Shown here: positions 1-11,400 of the stretch, in pieces
Layout: each line of letters opens with the position of its first letter
Position numbering within the stretch: the stretch's first letter is position 1
Assembly: GCF_002078875.1 (NCBI RefSeq)
Contig: NC_034412.1
Coordinates: 79,625,575-79,689,574, forward strand
Source of the DNA: Numida meleagris
Taxonomy: Eukaryota > Chordata > Aves > Galliformes > Numididae
Length of the DNA: 64,000 nucleotides
Direction: 5' to 3'
Translations under genes and position numbers: made by a program
The notes under the pieces: model-generated
What the model was told of the DNA's origin: nothing
Seen by the model: only the letters and a program-made list of their open reading frames with translations
Databases searched by the model: none

Positions 1-1576
1 AGGGGGCTAGTAAAAAATTAAAAGGAATATTATGAAGGAAATAAAATGCTAAATTGCCCAACTTTAATCCTCGGTAAAATACTAATATAGCACTGAGACT
101 CTAAAGAAAGTCTCTGTCCCATAACAACCCTACCTTTCAGTGGCCCAGAACCACCAAAACCAGAGCATGCAGCCTTAACCTGTTTGCTTTGGAACAATTT
201 CCTGAGCAGTATCAGTAACCATCTCCCTGGCTAAATGTCTGGACTGAAGTCAGAAAAGAGATATTTACCCTGCACTTGCTATTTAATTTTCTTACCATGG
301 TGTTTCCTAAAAAGGGGCAAATTTTCAATCTAGAGCAAATTGAAAAGATGACATATTTGCACTGAGAATACACTAATTTCATCTGGTTTGGGTCCAGTTT
401 TCTGAGAGATTTACAGTAAATTATACAAAAGGAGAACAAAACATTAAGGCTATTCTTTGTTATTCTTTGTTAAGCTGTTTGAAACTTGTGAACAAGAAAC
501 ATATCCATAAAGAGCTGTATTCCGTAACATTTTACATTTAATTTTCTTTCTACTGCTGAAGAAATGATGACATTTTCCTTTATAAAAGTAGGGAAGACTG
601 ATTGCTTAGCTATAAGAATGCTAGCCTTGAGTTGGAAACACAGCTAGAATAACTACAAGAATTACAGTTCCTGCTCCTGAGCTAGGAAAAGACATTTATT
701 TATATAAGGTCCTTTATCCAGCGGGAAGAAAATCACATCTGAACAGGCAAAGATAGACCTTACATCTTGGAGACGACAGCTTTTTGCTTACAAAGGAAAA
801 AAAAAAAAAGTTGATTTGGGGGAGAATTTCACCATTAGCAGAGACCAGGAAATATCTGATGAACTAGAAAAAAGTCTCTTGTACACATCATCTAAGATGG
901 TCTGTGTTTCATTCTTTATCCAGATTTCACTGTTCTCCACTGGTTCTCTGGAAAATACACTCTTATTTCGTGCTTTCCTTATGTTCTAGACACTGCATAA
1001 ACATCTAGTGTACACAAAACAAAGTTTATTTGTACAAACTAACATCGTGATCTCTCCTTCAACATAAGCCAAGAAATAAGGGTAAATTTTATGAGTAGCA
1101 TATAACAATGGGAATAATTCAGTTACCTGATTGAAAGTTATTACATACACAGCTGTGTGTGATTTCCTTTAAAGCCAAGCTACTCAGAATGGTCTCAAAC
1201 AGGTTTTTGTGAACTTTGAGTGAACACATAGACTAACATCCAGCCTGAGAAAATGTGCAGTCTTTTTTGGGTCTGGTTCTCTCTCTCCCTCCTCCTAATG
1301 GAAAACCCGGTAGATATGCAGTGCACCCTTTCTCCACATTGTTTTTCCAATGTTTGCATTCAGAAATGTGAGACAGGATTACTGAGAACATGTCCCGTAC
1401 ATCAGCCTCTGTTGTTTTGGGAGGATCACACTGACAGGAAGGTCTTTGATGCATTTGACTTTCCAGCATTTCAAATCTCTTGATCTTTATTAACCTTGAT
1501 TGTTGTAGGGTCCGAACATCTACTGCTTCTGTCTTTCACTGTGTATTTGCAGGTCTGAATACTGATTACTTGCCTA
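1..1576. other. Intergenic, no feature recognised
   Basis: AT-rich unique sequence downstream of TBC1D19. Short ORFs on both strands have no family resemblance. A 12-bp duplication (TTATTCTTTGTT-type) lies at 453-477. Confidence 0.6.
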
Positions 1577-2015
1577 AATAAATAATATATCCTGTATAAA
1601 ATAAATAAATAATATATATATATTATATATATAAATAATATAATAAATAAATAATATATCCTGTAAACCAATGCTCCTGTATACTTACCCTTTATCCATG
1701 TCACCACCTAATGCAGGAATGGACTGAATTCTAATCTTTAAAGGTTTTCCAGGATTTTTTCGTAACAGATTAGAAATAATATCTTTGTAATGGAAAGATA
1801 ATATTTATATATATTTATGTATATTTAATATGTTTATGTATATAATATATATAATTATACATATTATATATAATATGTATTTATATATATATTTATATAT
1901 TATATTTATAAATAATATTTATATAACTATATAAATATATTATATGTAATTTTTACATATAAATATATATTTATATAAATATTTATAATATATTTATATA
2001 TATTTATATATCATT
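1577..2015. repeat. AT-rich simple repeat, two blocks
   Basis: Blocks at about 1577-1666 and 1798-2015 are almost pure A/T made of AAT/AATA and TATATTTA units. The 1577-1666 block is framed by two copies of ataatatatcctgta. Many stretches are self-complementary. Confidence 0.85.
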
Positions 2016-2262
2016 TACATCTTCAGAAATTGGTTGTTCCAAGATGCAATGGTCAGAATATCTCCAGTGTGTCACAAACTAAATTTGAATATCTAAATAC
2101 GTCCTTATGTAGGAAGCTGAGGAGTAAACATGAACGCAGAAAGCAAGCAGAGCTTCCATCACGGGCTGTAACACTGCCAGTTTTCCAGTCAACACTAATG
2201 AACCAGAACTGGGCTTCAAAGCAGTGCTTATGTTTTTGTAACCCAGAAGCACTTAAAAAAAA

Positions 2263-2292
2263 AGAGAGAGAGAGAGAAAGAGAGAAAAAAGG
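2263..2292 (+). repeat. Purine (GA)n microsatellite
   Basis: A run of A followed by GA dinucleotides and an A-rich end; an ordinary microsatellite. Confidence 0.8.
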
Positions 2293-5200
2293 AACAATGT
2301 TTGGACACTAGACGTATAATCAAATTTAGATAATAATTCTGAACAGATAGCAAACTAAGTACAATTGATTTTTATAACATATATTTGTGATGATTTACTA
2401 TTTATGACTGGACTCATTAAGAACATAACTTTATACTAAGAAGAACTTTGCAGAAAAAAAATTACAGAATGTAGCATTCATGGAATAAACTCCTGTTGAA
2501 TGAACTATCAGATATCCACCAAAACATATTCTGTTGCTATATTTTGTCTTTGACTATCTTATTTCAATTTTTATCATTTAAAACAATGCACAGAAATTGA
2601 TTGCATGCTTTGTCTTACATAAATTGAGTGTTTTAACTCCTTTGTTAAATATTCCATTTATTTTGGTCATAATCCCAAAAGAAACAATTTGTTCAAACTG
2701 TTCAGCCAAATACAATGTCATTTGGCAAAGCACTGTGGTCCTCCATAAAGCCAATTCTCTAGAGATAATTGCTAGCACATATCAGTAGTCCAACATCTAA
2801 AACAACACACTGATTTTGAAATATGACTTCACAGAATGTGAAGCTCATGTTCTGCAGGCTATAATGTCTGATATGGTGCAGAAACAGGTGAACCTCCTTG
2901 GGCTTGAGTGCAGACTTAAATAAACAGATAAATAAAATGGTTTGCCAAAAAGCAGAATTACCCATCCTATCATCATTTTAAGACTGATCTCCAGCCAGTA
3001 TTTAGGACGATTGGATCACATTACAGCAGTTTATGCACAGGAAGTTTGCAAAGCACGCTGAACCAAAGGCAAATACCGTGTTCTAAGCACACATTCACTC
3101 TGTCCCCATTGACATCTGCTGGATGCTGCTGCACCACATGACATCCGTAGAGACACAAGTATCCTGAAACGTTTCCCAAACATGTGATTAGTCTGTATGG
3201 CAGTCATTAGGTATTATGACCTGACCAATGAAAAAAGTACTATGATGAGACATTTTAACACTGTTTTAAAGCAGAGCGCAACCATTCCACTGTTAGATCG
3301 AACCAATCTTCCCTGCTCCAGAATTTTTGTTAAGGTATTGAAAAGCTAAGAATAAAAATCCGTGACCAATTTCAGTCAGAAGCAGAGCTCATTCTCCATC
3401 CCAGATCTCTCCGAGTTTCTGCTGTTCTTTATGGCAGCCAGTGGTTCCCACAGAGCTGCTCACAGTCATGCTGCTCTGCAACAGGAGTGGCCTTGTGCAG
3501 AGAGCCTGGAGCCTCTGCAAGCAGCCACCAGAGAAAGGGGACATTTTTTCCTATCTCATATCTGGTCCCAAAGCTCTAAAAACAGTGGCATAGTTGTCCT
3601 TGAGCACTTCTAAAAGCCAGTGTAGCTGACACCCTGAGGAGGGAATTAGTCCCTGGCGTGACTTCTCCACTAGGCCCAGCCCAGCAGCCCAGCGGCCGCT
3701 CACCATGAGCTATCAGCAGCCAAAGGAAGCTGACTGTGGCCGGCCACATGAGATACAGAGCTCTGTTAATCTCAAACCCTGGTTTGGACTGATTGCCTTT
3801 CCTGTGTCCGCTCTGGGGATGAAAGCAGCACCATCTGCCAGCAGTGAGGCGCGAACAGGAAAAGGCTGTAAGAAAGGAGGGAAAAGGAAGAGCCCTGCAG
3901 CTCTCACCACTCCTGCATCCTCCCCTCCCTCCCCCATTTCCTAACATAAAATACCTGACAGAATAGCCGAGAAGTATTTCACTGATCAGATAAAGTAAAA
4001 AGTCCCTTCTTCTTCCCAACCTAGAGTAGACTCCCACAGTTTCATAAAATATTTCAGTAGCTTTTAAATAAACTCTTACTTAGGGTTGATAAGCGGTTCA
4101 CTACATTACATTCCCATAATTGATCTTTACACAGCAATCTGTTAGTAAAATCCCTTCAGTCTTGTTGGAAGAACTGTATAAAATTCATTGGATTTCTTTC
4201 TGTTAGAAGAGAGTAAAATAGAGTTTTGGGTATAACTTTTTGCTGGTTTCTGTTAACACGTAGACACTTGTCTTGCAGCAATGGCTCCTTCCAGCCTTTT
4301 TCCTTTACTGGATATCTAGCTGTTTTACAATCTCCATACTGCGTTTCTCATAATAAAATTTGTTCCTATGACCAAAAAAATCCAGTAAAAAGTAGAAGTT
4401 GTTCTAGTTATTCAGCTGTTCCATTACCCAGCCATCAAGATGAAAGCCTCAATATATTTTTGGAAGTACTGAAACAAGATAACTCAGTTACATTTTTAGA
4501 AAAGCCTATTTGCTTTTGCATTTTTTTTGAACAGTCTATTTGACATTATAAGAAATCTCTGACAGATCATAGCCAGAATTCTAAAGGTAAACAGCAAAAA
4601 TCGATCTTTATCTGGAGATATGGAAACAATTGGTTCTTGTACTGAAACATCTGTTTATGTTGATTTCATACAGGGAGAAACAGACTAAGGAAAACAGTTT
4701 CGCTAAATTGAGCCATTCAAAGTTCAGCTAAGTCTCTTTAAATCAGTGTAAGCGTCTATTTATTTATGGTTTTACTATCAAAATCTGGCCACTGTTTATA
4801 ATGGCATAAACAAAAAGGGAGCTTTATGAATTTGGAAGTCAAATGACAAGACTGTGGACTTAAACAGGTTTGAACTGCTCTTCGGAGTTAAGAGTTAACA
4901 CTTCAAAAGTGAATATTGCCTAGCAGAAGAGATCTAACTGTGAGATAGAAACCAGTCATTTTATTTTCAAGAAATATTTGAAATGAAGTAGTGTTATTTA
5001 AACAAGAGAGATCAAAAATACAAATGCCATCCAGAAACTGAAGCACAATATTTTGTTGGAAGTAAAAGGAGAAACTGATGCGAACATGAAAACAATAAAA
5101 CTCCAGTAAAAGCAATTTTTTAAAAACAGATTTCAAGAAAGTTCTAAGAGAGTACAGTTGAAATCTAAGGAAAGGATCCAGTTTGTTTTTAATCTTACAT

Positions 5201-6644
5201 TAATCGCATTCTAAAGCAGTTATACTCATTATTCCTATATACATCTGCATCTGCGTCTCAAAAAGTCAACTTAAACATACAATAAAAGTCAGCATAGGTC
5301 TTCAAGAAATTCACTGCCACAGCTGGTCCATACAATCCCTGGTTCAAGAGCTGCATGTAGTCCATGAAGTCTTTGGCCAAGCCTGAAGCATGAGACACAG
5401 CATCATTCCAGGCTGAGGGAGCCATAGCAAAAGTGGTCTGGCCAATGATGCACACTGATCCACGCTAGCTGCAGAGCATAAGATCCTCTGTCCAGCCACC
5501 AGGAAAAACAAAGGTAAAGAACAGAAGGAAGAGCAAATACACCAGTGGGGAAGGTAGAGGGGACGTAAGGGAGAAATGAGATTGTTAGAATGAATAATGA
5601 GATGCCAAGTCACAGGAAAACAGACCATATTCTGAGATTCACAGAACTCCTTGTTTGAACAATAATCCTATAGTCTCTATCTTTTCCTAGTTATACTTCC
5701 TTCAAAACTATTGAAAATTGGAGAGGAAAAAAAAGAAAAAGAAGAGAAGAAGAAGCCCAAAAAGGAATGGGTTAGAATAATGGTCAGATTCTACACCATA
5801 TACTTGAGCAACAGGAAGGAATAGAAGGTCAGCAGGCCTTTACAGGATCTCATTTGCTATTTCGTAAATACTTTTAATTCCTCCCAAGCCACAGTAACCT
5901 TGTAATGACCTTACAAAGCCACAGTTCTTGTGAATGCTTTCTAACATTATAGTTTCTAAGTTGGTACCCAGTCTCACAGATTTTAAAAACTGCAAAATGT
6001 TCGATTTTTAGAGGTAGATGTGCATGATGTGCTGTCCTGAAATAAGGTCCTGTAGTTAATACGCAAGCTGAGGTTACTGAAGTATAAACAGGAATTCAGG
6101 AGAGACTGCTCATCTCTTAGGAATTTACTCCGTAATCTTTAGCAAATCTCTTAATCTTTCTATGCCTTCATTCCCCATATGTAAAATAGGGTAATACTGT
6201 CTGTAAAGATAGAAGTTGTCATGTGTGTCTTCTTTTTTAAAACTAAATGTCTAGAAAAGCCTCTGGTAAAAATGTTAAAACCACTTCTGTCAAATATTAA
6301 TGAAAATATCTGTTTTGTCATCCAGAAGAAAATTGCTAAAAATACTCTCATTCAATGTCAAACTTATTAAATGGTTTTGTTTGTCATTAGAAGTGATCGT
6401 GCTGAATTCAAAGCTTTACTTTTATTAAAATTAGCCTTATAAATTTACCAGCAATCTGTAAAAGTTGAGTTAGCTTCTTCCTGTATTATATGGGTAGATA
6501 TAATTAGAACCAGACATAAAGCTCAAACTTAGGTGAGACTATGGCTTAGACCACTTTTCAGGTAACTGCTGAACAAATTATGAGGATGTGTATTTCATTG
6601 TCGTACATTCAGTACATATCACAAATGACAAATACATATATGTT
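2293..6644. other. Intergenic, no feature recognised
   Basis: Mostly unique AT-rich DNA. A GC-richer patch at 3600-3950 carries overlapping ORFs on both strands (longest 153 codons at 3576-4037, minus) that look like composition effects. I see no splice-framed exon or known domain. Confidence 0.55.
5719..5767 (+). repeat. Purine-rich tract
   Basis: Almost 50 purines with few interruptions (GA/GAA units). No gene is associated with it. Confidence 0.6.
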
Positions 6645-7202
6645 CTGCTCTGAAAATAACGCCTCCTATTTTATGATGTTGGCTTACGACGTCAGAGGCA
6701 GATGGTGGTGATACGGGAGCAGAGGTTGAACCTTACTGCGAATATTCTGTTATGTTTCACTGTCATGCAAGAGATGGCAGCAGAGGTGCAGTCTGACAAA
6801 ATGGCTTCAAACATGGAAGTGCGCATGAAATGTGTCATTGAATTCCTCTATGAATTCCACCAGTGTGTCACTGAATTCCTCCATGTGGAAAAAATGGCAA
6901 CCACTGACATTCACTGACGCTTGCTGAACATTTATGGAGACCAAACAGTGGATGAAAATAGGGGGAGGGGGTGGTGGTACGTTTCAGCAGGGGCAACAAC
7001 CTCCGCTGGGGCAGGTTTTTATGAGAATGGCATGCAGGCTCTTATTCATCGCTGGCAAAAATGCATAGCTAATGGTGGTGACTGTGTTGAAAAATAGTGT
7101 TTTATAGCTGAAAATTTGCTCTACCAAATAACATTATTGTGCTCTTTATGTCTGTTGTCATTTCCATGGAAATAAATAGGTCGCTCTGAAAGTAACGCGT
7201 CT
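6645..7202 (+). mobile_element. Mariner-type (Galluhop-like) transposon remnant
   Basis: The left end CTGCTCTGAAAATAACGCCTCC resembles the terminal repeat of avian mariners. An internal ORF (6702-6917) contains FLYEFHQCVTEFLHVEKMAT and TDIH, a transposase N-terminus of the type with a helix-turn-helix. The frame breaks near 6917, and later fragments (about 7030-7170) recall the transposase C-terminus. The middle, with the catalytic D,D triad, is missing, so it is a deletion derivative of about 0.56 kb. A G-rich stretch at 6961-6979 marks a likely junction. The right terminal repeat is in direct orientation (see findings). Confidence 0.7.
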
Positions 7203-8042
7203 TACATAACTTAGATGAAGATAGAAGTCCCATGGCAAACTCAGTGGCTATATAACCACCTATGTCCTTTTGACTTTTATCCTTTTCCAGGTATTAAAAT
7301 GTGCTATATCAAATCAGATTAGTGATTTTCACTTTGGTATTAAACAAGCCAATGGAAAAAACTGGAAGACCTCACAAAATGGCGTGCTTGCTAACAGACG
7401 ACAAGCCAGCCTGACAGCGTAGTGAAAATCCGTCACACAATGATATGAGTTTGGATTCTGAGCTGAAGCCTGAGCTGTTGAATCACCAAGGCTGGAAAAC
7501 TGGCAAAGGCATAACGCTGCCCTCCCAAAGAGGGTGTGGGGTACTGTGAAAGAACTTTTGGCATCATTCTCAGGGGAATATTTTGGCTCATGCAAGGACT
7601 GGCTTCAACAAGTTCAGAAGGAAGCTATGCTCAGGCCTTCTACAGGGGAACATATTTTACAACACTGGGCCTTTGATGAGACTCTGGGAAGGAGTTTAGA
7701 AGACGCCCAAGAGAGCAGTACACTTAACAGATGATGAATGAGGAAAGGATGACTTCATCTCTATGAAAAAAACAAAAATAAGTAACTAACATGAGAAAAC
7801 ACAGATAAAACTTCTGTGGGGGGAATAAGTAAAATAGATGGCGGAATTAGCATGTTACCCCACTGTATTCTTAGAAAATGAGAAAAAGTCTTGAAAGTTG
7901 AAGTATCTTCATTTTCTCAATTTATGGTACCAGAGCTGATATGCTCTAAGCTGTGAGCTTCTAAAAGTTATTTAAGATTAAAAGGGAGCTTTTAGAATTC
8001 TGACATTAATATTACAACACTCAGACAAAGAATTACATTAAG
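7203..8042. other. Intergenic between mariner remnant and TBC1D19 3' end
   Basis: Nothing recognised. A 66-codon ORF (7534-7734, plus) and an opposite ORF (7329-7595) have no family resemblance that I can name. Confidence 0.55.
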
Positions 8043-8048
8043 TTTATT
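8043..8048 (-). terminator. Poly(A) signal AATAAA of TBC1D19
   Basis: The plus strand reads tttatt, giving AATAAA on the gene strand 281 bp after the stop. ATTAAA variants sit at 8239-8244 and 8049-8054 and could also be used. Confidence 0.5.
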
Positions 8049-8328
8049 TAATTTAATATTACATGCATTTTAGACACTGATTCATAACCGTTTGCACAAC
8101 TTGTCATTCTTAATGTACAAGTAATAACCATTGTTATGGTGAAACTCAGCAGCATGCATTACACACACTTCTGTGTGAAGTTACTGTTTTCAGTTAGAAA
8201 ATTCTATTAAGATTTCTGAATGAATATTATACATACAGTTTAATTTTGGTTTTATGCAGACATTGCATAGTTGATTATTAGCTTCTCATGAGAGACTGGA
8301 AATGCAATATCAGTATTGTTGAAGCAGA
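8043..8328 (-). other. TBC1D19: TBC1D19 3' UTR (predicted)
   Basis: About 285 nt of AT-rich non-coding sequence between the stop codon and the first canonical AATAAA on the minus strand. The true cleavage site was not observed and longer 3' UTR forms are possible. Confidence 0.55.
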
Positions 8329-8403
8329 TCAAGTGACAGTAGCAAACAAGAAGATTTGAAGAAGAGGCATAACCTTCAGGGTTGAAAGGTCAGCAAGTAC
8401 AGC
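8329..8403 (-). CDS. TBC1D19: TBC1D19 exon 21 (terminal coding part)
   Basis: 72 coding nt plus TGA at 8329-8331, residues 503-526, beginning [18 protein letters not shown]. Acceptor TTTTATCCTAG. The 3' UTR follows directly. Confidence 0.96.
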   Translation of the reverse strand, partial: AVLADLSTLKVMPLLQIFLFATVT

Positions 8404-11400
8404 CTAGGATAAAAACCCAAAAGGCTTGTTAAACTTGACATTTGAATCACATTTCTTTAAAGCAGCTAAAGAAGTCAGAAAAAGATTCAATATTGACTTA
8501 TAACAATAATTAGTTTCAGATCTGACTAGAAACAAATTACGCTGATTTACTTCAGCGTGCCAAAAACTTCTCTTGCCTTATTTTTCATCCTAACAATTCA
8601 AAGAAAAAGCGTATGTTTACGTATATAAAACCAAGTAACTTTATTTTAGCCTTTAGACTTACTTGAAGTATACAGGGCATCAAGAGGTCTAACATTTCAA
8701 CTTGCTTCTAAAAATAATTGGGAATTAAGAATCCTTATCCTGTGGCTTGGCTAGTACTTATGAAGCAAGTCCAATGTATTGACTCAAAGAGTCAATGTCT
8801 TCTGATGAAGTATGTTTAAAAAACAAAACAAAAAATTTGAAACAATCACAATCTCTCAAAGTTATGTATCACAAGATTTTTGGAAAAAAATCTATTTTAA
8901 CAAACTAGTACAGATAAACAATAATAATCTTCATCTTAATGACTGATTTTTTTTTCCATTTCCTCCCTGTAAAATGATAGCACTTGCAATGAATTTTCAG
9001 GTTCAATATTAACAAAATTAACTTTGTTAAATATTTGTAATATTAAAAAGCACAGAAGCAGCTACATTAAAATATACTGAGATAAAAAGTACAAACCTCC
9101 ACAATAATTTTAAAAACAATATATCCCACTAACATATTTTGAGATCAAAATAGAAAAAAGCGCTAATTATGCAACATAGTTTGATAACTCTGCATTTTTG
9201 TAACAAATATACTTATACTTCCACTTACTCCAGAGAAGTAGTATTATGTACTGCATGTTCAAAATTTATCTAGTTTTTATCTAAGAGAAGAATTTAGGCA
9301 GAAACATTTGCACTATGTACCACGTGCCATGTGAGGCTTAGGTTACTGTTGCTGGCAAAGGATCAGAAACTATTTCAATCTCTTCTAACTGAAACTTATC
9401 CTTACTTCAGCTGCAGCTAATGATGTCACCTCCATCAGGTTGACTGCTCGGAAAGCAAATACAGCAGCTGCCAGGACTGGAAAAAAAAAAGCCAACAAAC
9501 CAATATTTAAGTTGATGACCTATTAATTACTGGTTAGGATTAATCTTCATCTAAAATACCAATTTTCTCTCCCCAGAATAATTAGTTTGATTTTGAATAA
9601 TAATATACAGTGAATGTCAATGTTTGAGTTTCTTTGGCTATTCACTAAAACTGATAGGACAACAAACATCCTTTCAGAAAAGTTTGAGTGAAAATGCTTG
9701 TGTTTAAGATAAGTAGCTTTTAATTACAAGGGACAAGGTGATTTACAATTATTTCATTTCTAAGCCAATAATTTGGATTTATTTAAATGACATTTCAATT
9801 GTGAGCATTATATAACTTGAAAAAACGTTAATTCATTTTGCAGTCTCTTATATAGGTATACATATCTACATAGCTGTCTCTTACGTACAAATGGAACTAA
9901 AACTTCTCTTTTATTCACATTCTTTGTATTTAAAATGTGATCTAACTGAAGATACATATAACTTCCTTAGAAGCCTCTACCTTGCATAAATCTTAGGGCA
10001 GAATTTCCTTTATAAAGTACATAACTTTCAAAGTCTCCTAAAAGACAGGGTTTTAAAAAAGAGTTACAGCAAATCAGGACAACTCTCAGTTGTGCTAAGT
10101 ACTGATGATGTACTTCCCATAAGATTAATCTTGTATTTTGTGAAAGGTGATGAATTCAAATCTTAATCATTGCCACATCAAATGTTACCAGGAGAACACC
10201 TTATGCTCTGTTCAGAGCACTACTTTTGGACTGCTATCACAGCAAACAATTATAAAGAAGAAGTAGATTAAAAATTACTTCATGTTTTTGTTAGAGGTGC
10301 GGTATTTATACAATTTCTAAAAGGTATTCTCTTTGATTTGCATATAATCTGCTTTCAGCATTCAAAGAACAACTGAGTTTTCTTGTCACAAAATAGACTG
10401 TGAGCTAAAATGTATTTGCCTTTCATCTACATGGACTTAACATATTTGGTAAAAATAACTCCCTTACCAGCAAGAATTTCTAAGGAGTTGTATCCTAGGA
10501 TTCTGTCCCACAGAAGTAAGAGCTGATCTGTAGCTAAATAACCAGAAAATGCTCGTACCATCCATTTAAATGAAATTCGTAGTCTGCAAACAAGCAACAA
10601 ACACTAGTTAGATTTTTCTCTCTCCCGTGATTAGACAAATCCTCTATCACGGAAATACTCTGACCAAACGATTAAATTAGAATGATTCTCAGCTTTTATC
10701 ACCCCAAATGTTTCATCAATTTCTGCTGCTGTTATGAATATTGATTATAACAGTAAGATTTTCAGGTTCTATTGCACTTGCTGCCATGACTATACTACAG
10801 AGAACGACAACCACCTGCTCTCTCTCCTTTTCCTTCAATAGCTTCTGCCCTACTGAGCATATCACAATGAAAACAAAAAGAAAAATATTCCACTCTTCTC
10901 TTAGCTCTGTCAGATCTGACGTGAATGATTGAAACTTAACCTAGTAACACTTATCATTTCTCATATGAACACAAAGAGCAATTACCCTTTCTTTTTCATA
11001 GAACGTACTGAAGGAAATGCACAATGTACATATACACGTTAGACAAAGGACTCCAAATGACTTTCAAGAAAATTGGCACATTCATGCCTGCAGTTTGGAA
11101 TAATTTCTCACAGTTTTTAAATTAAAATACAAGAGGACAGCCAGCATCTTAATAACAATTAATCCGTAACATTTATATCAAGTCAGTAAGATGTACTTAC
11201 GGCTGCGCCCCAATTTCTCGAAGGTGATAAAAGAGCTGAGGCAGATGAGTTTGTAGAAGAGTCTCAAATAGCAAACACAATGACACAATGCCCTAATGAA
11301 ACAAGATCATATCCTGAATACTAACGCTCATGCTGTCAAGTCTGAGAAAACAGTGTGGGCATGTAAGTATGCATGAATTTTTAATTCAAGAAACAAAACA

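Noticed and set aside
3576..4037. 153-codon minus-strand ORF
   Set aside because: It overlaps other ORFs in a GC-richer patch, has no family resemblance and no splice-framed neighbours.
5258..5628. Overlapping minus-strand ORFs that read like plausible protein (LAKDFMDYMQLLNQGLYGP)
   Set aside because: No family recognised, in a different frame from the adjoining ORF, and outside the gene structure; chance is more likely. A homology search would decide.
7329..7734. Possible further transposase fragments after the mariner
   Set aside because: No transposase motif could be recognised in either strand.
1..8000. STIM2 exons expected downstream of TBC1D19 by synteny
   Set aside because: No EF-hand, SAM or coiled-coil coding exon recognised.
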